Origin: Salinispora cortesiana
Lineage (GTDB): Bacteria; Actinomycetota; Actinomycetes; Mycobacteriales; Micromonosporaceae
Direction: 5' to 3'
DNA length: 64,000 nt
NCBI RefSeq assembly: GCF_000484695.1
Contig: NZ_AXVR01000003.1
Location: 106,888-170,887, forward strand
The notes beneath the pieces were generated by a model. It was not told where the DNA came from. It did not search any database and worked only from the letters and a program-made list of their open reading frames with translations. Position numbers and translations under genes: made by a program. The stretch's first letter is position 1. Each line of letters begins with the position of its first letter. Positions 8,946 to 17,672 of this stretch are shown piece by piece.

Positions 8946-8968
8946 GCCGGCGACGGCGTGCCGCCGGC
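8946..8968. terminator. Candidate bidirectional terminator between cysN and galE
   Basis: GCCGGCG (8946-8952) and CGCCGGC (8962-8968) can form a 7-bp stem with a 9-base loop between two convergent genes. The stem is short and has no T tract. Confidence 0.35.
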
Positions 8969-8978
8969 ACCGTGCTGG

Positions 8979-9962
8979 CTATCCCCGTTTCGGCAGGTGG
9001 TCGCGGTAGAAGGCCCAGGCGTCGCGGATGATGTCGTGCAGGGCGGGCTTGGCGGGCGTCCAGCCCAACTCGGTGCGGGCCAGGTCGGCGGTGGCCACCA
9101 ACTCGGCGGGGTCGCCGACGCGGCGTGGGGCGACCACCACCGGAACCGGACGGCCGGTGACCTCACGGACCACCTCGACGACCTGACGGTTGGTGAACCC
9201 GCTGCCATTGCCGAGGTTGTAGATCCGGTGCTGTCCGCCGACCGCGGCGTCGAGCGCGAGTAGGTGGGCGCGGGCGAGGTCGGTGACGTGGATGTAGTCG
9301 CGGACGCAGGTGCCGTCAACGGTCGGGTAGTCGTCGCCGAAGAGTTGGAGCTTCTCCCGGCGGCCGGCGGCGATGTCGAATGCGATGGGGATGAGGTGCG
9401 TCTCCGGGTCGTGCCGTTCCCCGAGGGGCACCGGGGCCCCTAGGTGAGCGCCGGCGACGTTGAAGTAGCGCAGCGAGACGGCAGCCAACCCGCTTCCGGC
9501 CGCCGCCGAGGTGAGTGCCATGTCGACGGTGAGCTTGGTGGCCCCGTACGTGTTGGTCGGGGCGGTGATCGCCGACTCCGAGATGGGTAGCTCGACCGGG
9601 TTGCCGTACACGGCGGCGGTGGAGGAGAAGACGACCTTCGGCACCCCGGCGACGCGTACGGCGTCGAGCAGGGCGAGGGAGCCGATGACGTTGGTGTGCC
9701 AGTACAGCTCTGGCCTGACCATTGACTCACCGGCGGCGATCAGGGCGGCGAAGTGCAGCACCCCGTCGAAGCCCGCCTGTCGGGTTACCACCTGCGCCAC
9801 GTCGTCCAGGGGGGCGACGACGTGGGTGGCGTCGGGTGCCACGGCGATGCGGTGTCCGGTCCGTAGGTCGTCCAGGACGACAACCTCGTGGCCGGCGTCG
9901 AGCAGCATCCGGGTCACCACGCTGCCGATGAAGCCAGCGCCGCCGGTGACGAGCAGTTTCAC
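8979..9962 (-). CDS. galE: UDP-glucose 4-epimerase
   Basis: This NAD-dependent short-chain epimerase interconverts UDP-glucose and UDP-galactose. The 327-residue protein starts with the Rossmann motif VTGGAGFIGS, has FSSTAAVYG with the catalytic Ser/Thr near residue 115, and YGATK with the catalytic Tyr-Lys near residue 138. GTCVRDYIHVTDLA is the conserved substrate-side segment. ATG at 9962 follows the strong site AGGAGGAGAT. It is convergent with cysN and divergent from the CBS-domain gene. No other Leloir genes are adjacent, so the role may lie in cell-surface polysaccharides. Confidence 0.95.
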   Translation of the reverse strand: MKLLVTGGAGFIGSVVTRMLLDAGHEVVVLDDLRTGHRIAVAPDATHVVAPLDDVAQVVTRQAGFDGVLHFAALIAAGESMVRPELYWHTNVIGSLALLDAVRVAGVPKVVFSSTAAVYGNPVELPISESAITAPTNTYGATKLTVDMALTSAAAGSGLAAVSLRYFNVAGAHLGAPVPLGERHDPETHLIPIAFDIAAGRREKLQLFGDDYPTVDGTCVRDYIHVTDLARAHLLALDAAVGGQHRIYNLGNGSGFTNRQVVEVVREVTGRPVPVVVAPRRVGDPAELVATADLARTELGWTPAKPALHDIIRDAWAFYRDHLPKRG

Positions 9963-10114
9963 GTCGATCTCCTCCTGGCGGGGCCGCCCTGCAGCGACCC
10001 TCGGTGGTCACCCTACGGCGGCTTGCTGTGCCGGCGCTGCGAGTCACCCGGCGGGGCGGGACGCCGTCCGCGGCGAGGAAGAAGTGGCGCAGTGCTGTCC
10101 CGCCACTGCGGTGA

Positions 10115-11155
10115 GTGTCTACCATCCATCTCATGCGGGAAGCGGGTCGTCCCGGGCTCCGGCGCCGTGCGCGGGGGCGACCCCGCCGCGAACCCGGCCC
10201 GCTGGCCGGCGCGATAGCCCGGGTCGTGGTCCGCACCGCTACCGCCGCCACCCGGCTGGTGACCGGTCTGCTCGGCACCAGCCCGGTGGCCGGCCGGGAA
10301 CGGATCAGCGAGGACGAGCTGCGCGACCTGGTCGCCGCGGCGACCGTGCTGGGGCCGGTGGAACGGCGGATCATCGACGAGGTCCTCGTCGCCGGTGCGA
10401 GCCTGGTACGCGAGGTGATGATGCCGCGCACCGAGGTGGTCTTCCTCTCCACCGCGCTGACCACCGCCCAGGCGGAGCGCCTCGTCCGGGCTGAGCCGCA
10501 CACCCGCTACCCGGTGGTCGACGGGACCCACGACGACGTGGTCGGCTTCGTGCACCTGCACGACGTGCTGCTCCGTACCGACGAAGACCCGCGGGTCACG
10601 GTCGGCGAGCTGGCCCGGGAGGTCAAGCGCCTGCCCGGCAGTAAACGGGTGCTTCCGGCCCTGAGCGAGATGCGCCGGGAGGGGCATCACCTGGCGGTGG
10701 TCGTCGACGAGTACGGGGGGACCGCCGGCATCGTCACCTGTGAGGATCTGATTGAGGAACTGGTCGGCGAGGTGCACGACGGGTACGACACGCCGCCGGA
10801 GCCGACCAACGCCGGCCTGCCCACCACGGTTGACGGTCGGCTGAACCTGGCCGACTTCGCCGAGCGGACCGGGGTGAACCTGCCGTACGGGCCGTACGAG
10901 ACGGTTGGTGGCTATGTCATGGCCGCGCTGGGCCGGCTGCCGGTGGCCGGCGACGAGGTGTCGGTGACCGTTGCCCCGGCCGCCCCGGTGGAGCCGGTGC
11001 GGGAGGCAGCCGGGGGCTGGCGGCTGCGGGTGCTGGCGCTGGAGGGGCGTCGGGTCGCCCGGGTGACGGTTGCCGCCGCTCGGCCCGCCGAGTCGCGACG
11101 GGGGACGGGGCTCCCCACCCAGTCTGGACGCGGTCGACCCGCCGGCCCGTCCTGA
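10115..11155 (+). CDS. CorC/HlyC-like CBS-domain protein without the CNNM membrane domain
   Basis: The 346-residue protein has a paired CBS module at about residues 105-230 (REVMMPRTEVVFL; GTAGIVTCEDLIEELVGE) and a C-terminal CorC_HlyC transporter-associated domain at about 240-315. Full-length actinobacterial relatives carry an N-terminal DUF21/CNNM membrane domain of about 200 residues. Here only an Arg-rich leader and the linker after that domain remain, so it resembles soluble CorC (YbeX), linked in E. coli to Mg/Co resistance. GTG 10115 and ATG 10133 are both possible starts; neither has a strong ribosome-binding site. Confidence 0.8.
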   Translation: MSTIHLMREAGRPGLRRRARGRPRREPGPLAGAIARVVVRTATAATRLVTGLLGTSPVAGRERISEDELRDLVAAATVLGPVERRIIDEVLVAGASLVREVMMPRTEVVFLSTALTTAQAERLVRAEPHTRYPVVDGTHDDVVGFVHLHDVLLRTDEDPRVTVGELAREVKRLPGSKRVLPALSEMRREGHHLAVVVDEYGGTAGIVTCEDLIEELVGEVHDGYDTPPEPTNAGLPTTVDGRLNLADFAERTGVNLPYGPYETVGGYVMAALGRLPVAGDEVSVTVAPAAPVEPVREAAGGWRLRVLALEGRRVARVTVAAARPAESRRGTGLPTQSGRGRPAGPS

Positions 11156-12214
<1,059 letters not shown>

Positions 12215-12229
12215 GCAGCGACGCGACGT

Positions 12230-12823
12230 GTGCGGGTGAGCGGGATGGAACCGGTGGCCAAAGGGGTGGCACGAGGCGTGGACCTGCGGGACGGGTCGTC
12301 GGCAGCCGGCGGCACAATCCAGATCGGCATCGCTGTGGACATCCCCGAGCCCTGGGGGAGTGTGCTGACCCAGCGGCGGATGGCGGCGGGGGACCAACAG
12401 GCCGTCCCGGCGCACGTCACGCTGCTCGGGCCGACCGAGATCCCAGGTGCTGCCCTGCCGGCCGTCGAACGGCACCTGACCGCGGTCGCCGCCGCGCACC
12501 TCCCGTTCACCCTGCACCTGCGCGGGACCGGGACGTTCCGGCCGGTCACCCAGGTGGTCTTCGTAACAGTGGCGACCGGGATCAGCGAGTGCGAACTGCT
12601 CGCCGCGGCGATCCGGGCGGCTCCGGAGCTGCACCGGGAAACCCGTTTTCCGTACCATCCGCACGTCACGGTGGCGCAGGACGTCTCACCCGAGGCGCTG
12701 GACCAGGCGTACGAGGACCTGGCCGACTTCTCGGCGATGTTCGGGGTGGAGGCGTTCACGCTCTTCTCCCATAGTGGCCAGACGCGGTGGCAGCCCCGGC
12801 GGGACTTTCGGCTCGGCGGCTGA
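12230..12823 (+). CDS. 2'-5' RNA ligase / 2H phosphoesterase-superfamily protein
   Basis: The protein (up to 197 residues) has the two HxT motifs that define the 2H superfamily: PAHVTLLGP near residue 61 and PHVTVAQ near residue 144. Members act on 2',5'-linked or 2',3'-cyclic RNA ends; the physiological substrate here is unknown. Conserved sequence begins near IQIGIAVDIPEPW, about residue 30, so the true start may lie downstream of GTG 12230 (ATG 12245 is one option). It follows trpS closely, suggesting a shared transcript and perhaps a tRNA-related role. Confidence 0.8.
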   Translation: MRVSGMEPVAKGVARGVDLRDGSSAAGGTIQIGIAVDIPEPWGSVLTQRRMAAGDQQAVPAHVTLLGPTEIPGAALPAVERHLTAVAAAHLPFTLHLRGTGTFRPVTQVVFVTVATGISECELLAAAIRAAPELHRETRFPYHPHVTVAQDVSPEALDQAYEDLADFSAMFGVEAFTLFSHSGQTRWQPRRDFRLGG

Positions 12824-12940
12824 GCCGGTGCCCCGCCCCCGACGGCGCAATCCGTGTCCCGCCCCCGGGGGGTCCGCGTCGGTCCGGTCTTACCGCGGGG
12901 GATGCGGGCGCGTCGGTGACCAGTCGGCGAGGATGGCGGG

Positions 12941-13930
12941 GTGAACGTGTTCCGCCGTCTCCAGGCGGGTGTCCACGGGCGGGTCACCACCGCGCGGCGC
13001 CGCTATTCGGCCTTCGACCACGGGTTGCGCGCGGCCCTGCTCTACAACCGTCGGTTCGGCAGCCGGCTCGCCGCCGCGATCGCGTACTACGGCTTCTTTG
13101 CGGTCTTCGCGCTCGCCCTCGTCGCCTACTCCGTCTTCGGGGCGATCCTGGAGGGCAACGCCGAGGTCAATGCCGCCGCGGCTGGATTCCTCCGGGAGAA
13201 CCTGCCTTTCCTCGACCCGGTGCAGGTCGCGGAGAGTAGCGGGGCTGTCGGTGTGGTCGGTCTGACCATCCTGGTCTTCACCGGGGTCGGCTGGGTGGAG
13301 GCGATCCGTTCCTCCCAGCGGCTGCTGTACGGCCTCGACCAACAACCCGGCAACTTTGTCGTTCGCCGGCTGGTCGACCTGGGCGTGCTGCTGGTGGTGT
13401 TCGTGCTGCTCGGCATCTCGGTAGCGGCGGTGGACACGCTGGAGTCGCTGCTGCGGTGGTTGTTGGGCAGTGCCGGCTCGGCCGGGCTTACCACGATCAG
13501 CGCGGTGCTCAGCATCTTCGTGAACGCGGTGCTGGCGACCTTGTTGCTGGCGGCGGTGCCTCGGCTGCGGCCCAGCCGAGTCCGGCTGCGCCCGGCGGTG
13601 CTGCTGGTGGCGGTGGGTATCACCCTGCTCAACACCATCGGGCGGTACTACGTGGTGCGGACCGAGCGAAACCCGGCGTACACGGTGGTGGCGGGCGCGG
13701 TGGGGCTGCTGCTCTACCTCTATCTGCTCAACCAGCTCGTGCTCTTCGGCGCGGCGTTGGTGGCCACCGACACCCGGGGACAGGTGGTGGATCTCGCGGC
13801 GGAGCGGGTCGAGGTCGATCAGGAGGAGGGCTCCCCGCCCCCCGGGCAGCCGGATGCGAACCGGCCGACGGCACCCGAACAAGGGACGGAGCGTCGAACC
13901 GGGGATCCGCCCACCGCCGGGGAACGATGA
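12941..13930 (+). CDS. YihY/BrkB family inner-membrane protein
   Basis: This 329-residue protein has about six predicted membrane segments between residues 45 and 290 (for example IAYYGFFAVFALALVAYSVFG, which starts near residue 47, and VGLLLYLYLLNQLVLFGAALV near residue 255). The AIAYYGFFAVFAL and LYLYLLNQLVLFGAALVA signatures are typical of the BrkB family. A hydrophilic Pro/Glu-rich tail follows. The family's biochemical function is not established, and the former RNase BN assignment is considered wrong. GTG at 12941 follows GAGGATGGCGGG. Confidence 0.88.
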   Translation: MNVFRRLQAGVHGRVTTARRRYSAFDHGLRAALLYNRRFGSRLAAAIAYYGFFAVFALALVAYSVFGAILEGNAEVNAAAAGFLRENLPFLDPVQVAESSGAVGVVGLTILVFTGVGWVEAIRSSQRLLYGLDQQPGNFVVRRLVDLGVLLVVFVLLGISVAAVDTLESLLRWLLGSAGSAGLTTISAVLSIFVNAVLATLLLAAVPRLRPSRVRLRPAVLLVAVGITLLNTIGRYYVVRTERNPAYTVVAGAVGLLLYLYLLNQLVLFGAALVATDTRGQVVDLAAERVEVDQEEGSPPPGQPDANRPTAPEQGTERRTGDPPTAGER

Positions 13931-13937
13931 TTGACGG

Positions 13938-14381
13938 GTGGGCGCTCTCGTGACACTCGATCTGCCGGACGACTCGCCGATGCTCGACCTGCCGTGGATT
14001 ATCACCTTCGGGCCGCTTGGCGACGCCGACGAGTGGGAGCCGGTGGTCTGCGGCCCGTACGAGCGAGCGCCCGCGTTGGCGCTGGCCGAGGTGATGGTGG
14101 CGGAGGAGGCGCTGATGGCGGTGGTCGAGCCGCTGCTGCCGGCGGTGTCGGCGGAGCAGATCCGCGATGAGATCACCGCAGCCCGGGCCGCCGCCGAGGA
14201 GGAGGTGGCGGCGCAGGCGGACAGCGCCGAGCTCTACGGCAGCTTCGAGGACACCTTCGACGAGGAGCTGGCGGCGGCGGAGCGGGAGCCGGACGCCCAG
14301 CCGTCGATGCCGCCGAGCGAGGCCGCGATCCGGGCGGGCTTTGCCCGGATCGCGGCGAAGTTGCCCGGCATCGAGCGTTGA
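13938..14381 (+). CDS. Small acidic protein of unknown function
   Basis: A 147-residue acidic protein, starting 7 bases after the BrkB-like gene. The N-terminal 50 residues contain aromatic-rich LPWIITFGPLGDADEWEPVVCGPYERA. The remainder is Ala/Glu-rich and probably helical, ending in AAIRAGFARIAAKLPGIER. No membrane segment or signal peptide is seen. GTG 13938 and GTG 13950 are both possible starts. Codon use is like the neighbours, supporting a real gene. I do not recognise the family. Confidence 0.7.
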   Translation: MGALVTLDLPDDSPMLDLPWIITFGPLGDADEWEPVVCGPYERAPALALAEVMVAEEALMAVVEPLLPAVSAEQIRDEITAARAAAEEEVAAQADSAELYGSFEDTFDEELAAAEREPDAQPSMPPSEAAIRAGFARIAAKLPGIER

Positions 14382-14457
14382 CCCGCGCCGGCCGGCTGCC
14401 CAGCCGCCCGGCGGCCCGGGGCACGCCGAACGACCAGGTTGACTGGGGCTTACCCGG

Positions 14458-16089
14458 TCAGCGCCGTTCGAACCAGGCAGCCGCGTCGACCGAAATCAGG
14501 TAGCCGGTGCCCTCCCGGGTGAGCGGGGCGCTGGCGACGAGCGGGTCGCCGTACCCGGTGCTGACGGCGGGTGCGTCGCTGATGTTGACCACACAGGTGA
14601 GCGCCGTACCGCCGGCGGTACGGGTGAAGGCGAGGACGCCCGGCCGGGTCTCCTCCCAGACGATCTGGGCCGCGGCGGTGGAGAGCGCCGGGTGCGCTCG
14701 GCGGATCCGTAGCGCGGTGCGATACAGCTCGAGCGTGGACTCGGGGGCGCCGATCTGGGCAGCTACCGACAGGTCACGCCAGGTCGCCGGGGCGGGCAGC
14801 CAGCTCGGCGCGCTGCCGTCGGGGCTGAAGCCGTACGGGGCCAGCTCGCCGCTCCATGGGATCGGTACCCGGCAGCCGTCCCGGCTCTGGCCGGTCCGCA
14901 GGTACTGCGGGTCCTGCCGCAGGTCGTCGGGGAGGTCGAGGACCTCGGGCAGGCCCAGCTCCTCACCCTGGTAGAGGTAGGCGCAGCCGGGCAGCGCGAA
15001 CATCAGCAGGGCTGCGGCGCGGGCGCGGCGCAACCCGGCCGGCCCATCCCCGTACCGGGTGACGTGTCGTTGCTTGTCATGGTTTGACAGCACCCAGGTG
15101 GTGGGCGCGTTGATGACCGCTGACTCGGCGAGCGCGGTGTCGATGACCTTGCGGAAGGAGTCGGCCGACCAGTGGGCGTCGAGGAAGTCGAAGCTGAACG
15201 CCTGGTGCAGCTCGTCTGGACCGATGTAGCGGGCGAGCCGTTGCGGGGTCTCCGCCCACGCCTCGGCCACCGCCATCCGGCCGCCGGGGTAGCTGTCCAG
15301 GATCGGCCGCCAGGCGCGGTAGATGTCGTGTACCTCGTCCTGGTCGAAGTAGGGCAGTCGGCTCTTGCCGAGCAGTTCGACCTGTCGTTGGCCGGTCTGT
15401 CGGCCGAAGCCGACATCCGGCAGGCCCTCCGCTTTGATCATTCCGTGGGCCACGTCGATCCGGAAGCCGTCGACGCCGCGGTCCAACCAGAACCGGAGCA
15501 CGTCCTCAAACTCGGCGCGGACCTTGGGGTTGCGCCAGTTCAGGTCCGGCTGCGCCGAGTCGAAGAGGTGCAGGTACCACTGCCCGTCGGGCAGTCGGGT
15601 CCAGGCTGGCCCGCCGAAGATGCTCTCCCAGTCGTTCGGCGGCAGCTCGCCTGCGGCTCCGCGCCCCGCGGTGAAGTGGTAGCGGGCCCGTTCGGGGGAG
15701 CCGGGGGCCGCAGCGAGGGCGGCCTGGAACCAGGGGTGGGCACTCGACGTGTGATTGGGCACCAGGTCGACGATGATCCGCAGGCCCAGCGCGTGCGCGT
15801 CAACGATGACTTCGTCGAACTCGGTGAGGGTGCCGAACATCGGGTCGACATCGCGGTAGTCAGCGACGTCGTAGCCGCCATCAATCATGGGCGAGGGGTA
15901 GAAGGGGGTCAACCAGAGCGCCTCCACCCCGAGGTCCCGCAGGTATGGCAGGCGTTGCCGCAGGCCCGCCAGGTCGCCGATGCCGTCGCCATTCGCGTCG
16001 GCGAAGCTGCGGAGGTAGACCTGATAGATGGCGGCGGAGCGCCACCAGTCATCGTCGGAGGTCGGCGGCGTGGGGTTGCGGACGGTCAT
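14458..16089 (-). CDS. GH13 alpha-glucosidase (oligo-1,6-glucosidase/maltase type)
   Basis: This cytoplasmic enzyme hydrolyses alpha-glucosides, probably those brought in by the adjacent ABC transporter. The 543-residue protein has the GH13 signatures in order: VDLVPNHTS near residue 110, DGFRIDVAHGM with the nucleophile Asp near residue 207, AVAEAW with the acid/base Glu, and LSNHDKQRHVTR with the transition-state Asp. ATG at 16089 is preferred because the N-terminal WWRSAAIYQVYLRSFADANG block follows 15 residues later and GGGGAA precedes it; the longer frame adds a Pro-rich stretch without family match. LacI-type operator sequences lie upstream. Confidence 0.93.
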   Translation of the reverse strand: MTVRNPTPPTSDDDWWRSAAIYQVYLRSFADANGDGIGDLAGLRQRLPYLRDLGVEALWLTPFYPSPMIDGGYDVADYRDVDPMFGTLTEFDEVIVDAHALGLRIIVDLVPNHTSSAHPWFQAALAAAPGSPERARYHFTAGRGAAGELPPNDWESIFGGPAWTRLPDGQWYLHLFDSAQPDLNWRNPKVRAEFEDVLRFWLDRGVDGFRIDVAHGMIKAEGLPDVGFGRQTGQRQVELLGKSRLPYFDQDEVHDIYRAWRPILDSYPGGRMAVAEAWAETPQRLARYIGPDELHQAFSFDFLDAHWSADSFRKVIDTALAESAVINAPTTWVLSNHDKQRHVTRYGDGPAGLRRARAAALLMFALPGCAYLYQGEELGLPEVLDLPDDLRQDPQYLRTGQSRDGCRVPIPWSGELAPYGFSPDGSAPSWLPAPATWRDLSVAAQIGAPESTLELYRTALRIRRAHPALSTAAAQIVWEETRPGVLAFTRTAGGTALTCVVNISDAPAVSTGYGDPLVASAPLTREGTGYLISVDAAAWFERR

Positions 16090-16178
16090 GAGGGGTTCCC
16101 CGATCTCGCGCGGTACGGCGGTCTCCGGCGCGGGCAGGGGTGGTGGCGCCGGTTGCTGTGCAGAATGCCGGCAGGGTG

Positions 16179-16207
16179 TTGCAAGAGTCAAGCAGACCTT
16201 GCGCAAG
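16179..16207. promoter_or_regulatory. LacI-type operator candidates upstream of the alpha-glucosidase
   Basis: TTGCAA at 16179-16184 and the perfect palindrome CTTGCGCAAG at 16198-16207 lie between the alpha-glucosidase and the LacI gene. The same TTGC/GCAA core recurs before the binding-protein gene and before the LacI gene itself, fitting a common regulon. CTTGCA-type sites are known for actinobacterial MalR/AglR proteins. Confidence 0.55.
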
Positions 16208-16259
16208 TTGGCCCTCGGGTCACTTCCTGATGGGAACCCGACGGGTGGACGGTGGGGTG

Positions 16260-17327
16260 TTAGACCGAGACCGCCAGGGGGGACGGGGTGGGGGCACCCG
16301 GGTCAACGCTTGGCGTCCGGGCGACCGCGGTCGAGCCGCGTACCACCAGCTCCGGCCGGAACAGGTACTCCGAGTGTGGGGCGGCATGCCCGTTGATCTC
16401 GTCCACCAGGGCCTGGACGGCGGCAACCGCCATCGCCGCGACCGGTTGACGCATGGTGGTCAGGGGCGGGTCGGTGAAGGCCATCAGCGGGGAGTCGTCG
16501 TAACCGACGACGGAGATGTCGCGGGGCACGGCGAGCCCGCGCTGTCGGGCGGCTCGGATGGCACCCAGCGCCATGGGGTCGGAGCCGCAGATCAGGCCGG
16601 TGACGCCGCGATCCAGCAGCCGGGTGGCGGCGGCCTCACCCCCCTCGACGCCGAAGAGGGAGAGCTCGGTCAGCTCGGTGAGCTCAGCCTCGGAGACATC
16701 GGTGCAGCGCCGCATGGCGGCTGTGTAGCCGGCGACCTTGCGCTGCACCGGGACGAACCGGTTCGGTCCGGTGATCAGGCCGATCCGGCGGTGCCCCAGC
16801 GCGACCAGGTGGGTGACGGCCAGCTCGGCGGCCTCCCGGTCGTCACAGGAGATGAAGGGCGCGGGGAGGTTCGGCGCGTAGCCGTTGACCATGACAACCG
16901 GCAGTGGTCGGGCGATCAGTGCGCGGTACCGCTCGTGGTCGGCGGCGGTGTCAGCGTGCAGGCCGGAGACGAAGACGATGCCGGAGACCTGCCGGTCGAG
17001 CAGCATTTCGACGTATTCGTCCTCCCGGATTCCGCCGGGGGTCTGGGTGCACAGCACGGGGGTGAAGCCGGTCGGGGCCAGCGCCGACTCGATGATCTGC
17101 GCGAAGGCGGGAAAGATCGGGTTATCGAGCTCCGGGACGACCAGACCCACCAGTCCGGCGCAGCGCTTGCGTAGCCGGGCCGGACGTTCGTAGCCGAGCA
17201 CGTCGAGGGCGGTCAGGACGGCCTGTCGGGTCTCGGGCGCCACCCCGGGCCGGTCGTTGAGCACCCGCGACACGGTGGCCTCACTGACCTCTGCCTGCTG
17301 GGCGATGTCGGACAGTCGAGCGCGCAT
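16260..17327 (-). CDS. LacI family transcriptional repressor of the alpha-glucoside locus
   Basis: The 355-residue protein starts with a LacI helix-turn-helix (LSDIAQQAEVSEATVSRVLN, then the hinge helix region ending VLGYERPARLRKR), followed by a periplasmic-binding-protein-like sugar-sensing domain (LVVPELDNPIFPAFAQIIE; GLICGSDPMALGAIRAA). It is flanked by an alpha-glucosidase and a sugar ABC transporter, so it very likely represses both until an alpha-glucoside binds. ATG at 17327 places the HTH at the N-terminus as in the family; the longer open frame is unsupported. A -10-like hexamer 6 bases before the ATG suggests a leaderless transcript. Confidence 0.94.
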   Translation of the reverse strand: MRARLSDIAQQAEVSEATVSRVLNDRPGVAPETRQAVLTALDVLGYERPARLRKRCAGLVGLVVPELDNPIFPAFAQIIESALAPTGFTPVLCTQTPGGIREDEYVEMLLDRQVSGIVFVSGLHADTAADHERYRALIARPLPVVMVNGYAPNLPAPFISCDDREAAELAVTHLVALGHRRIGLITGPNRFVPVQRKVAGYTAAMRRCTDVSEAELTELTELSLFGVEGGEAAATRLLDRGVTGLICGSDPMALGAIRAARQRGLAVPRDISVVGYDDSPLMAFTDPPLTTMRQPVAAMAVAAVQALVDEINGHAAPHSEYLFRPELVVRGSTAVARTPSVDPGAPTPSPLAVSV

Positions 17328-17339
17328 GGCGGCACTGTA
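17328..17339 (-). promoter_or_regulatory. Candidate leaderless promoter of the LacI gene
   Basis: On the minus strand TACAGT (17339-17334) is followed by 6 bases and then the ATG, with no Shine-Dalgarno sequence. This spacing places the transcription start at the A of ATG. Confidence 0.5.
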
Positions 17340-17672
17340 GCTCACCGAATGGTTCTTGCGCTCACGGGCAAATGTTTGCAGTCGTGGCTCCGGGGCTGTT
17401 GGCCCGAGCTGAGGACGGCTTTCGATTGGGTGCGGGCCCCGGGGCGGTCTGCATCGAGCTGCGTCAACACAGCGGGGGTGTGGGCCGTGGGAGTGCGGGG
17501 GTGATGGTCGGTCGGTGCCAGGGCCTGCCGTTTTGTCTTGGAAGCCCGACATAAGGGAGGGTCTGGATGACAAGATGGCCCCGGTTGTTGCAAGACTGTT
17601 CGCAAAGGGTTTCTAACTTAGAAAACTCTTGCTAGTGTCCCGCCGACACCGGCAGGCAATCTAGGAGCGAAC
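17340..17672. promoter_or_regulatory. Divergent regulatory region between the LacI gene and the sugar transporter operon
   Basis: This region holds no gene. Next to the LacI gene are CTTGCGC (from 17355) and the dyad CAAATGTTTG (17370-17379). On the transporter side, TTGCAAGACTGTTCGCAA (17588-17605) repeats the LacI-like TTGC/GCAA cores, and the perfect palindrome TTTCTAACTTAGAAA (17610-17624) adjoins it. TAGTGT at 17633-17638 is a plausible -10 box, so both operator types would overlap the promoter. A site AGGAGC precedes the ATG at 17673. Confidence 0.6.
17610..17624. promoter_or_regulatory. 15-base perfect palindrome at the sugar operon promoter
   Basis: TTTCTAA-C-TTAGAAA is a perfect dyad of 7-base arms, AT-rich against a GC-rich background, lying about 9 bases before the candidate -10 box. 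It differs from the neighbouring LacI-type TTGCAA sites, so a second regulator may bind here. Confidence 0.5.

Noticed and set aside
12890..14176. Minus-strand open frame of 428 codons
   Set aside because: Antisense to the BrkB-like gene and its neighbour; His/Gln/Arg-rich composition typical of shadow frames.
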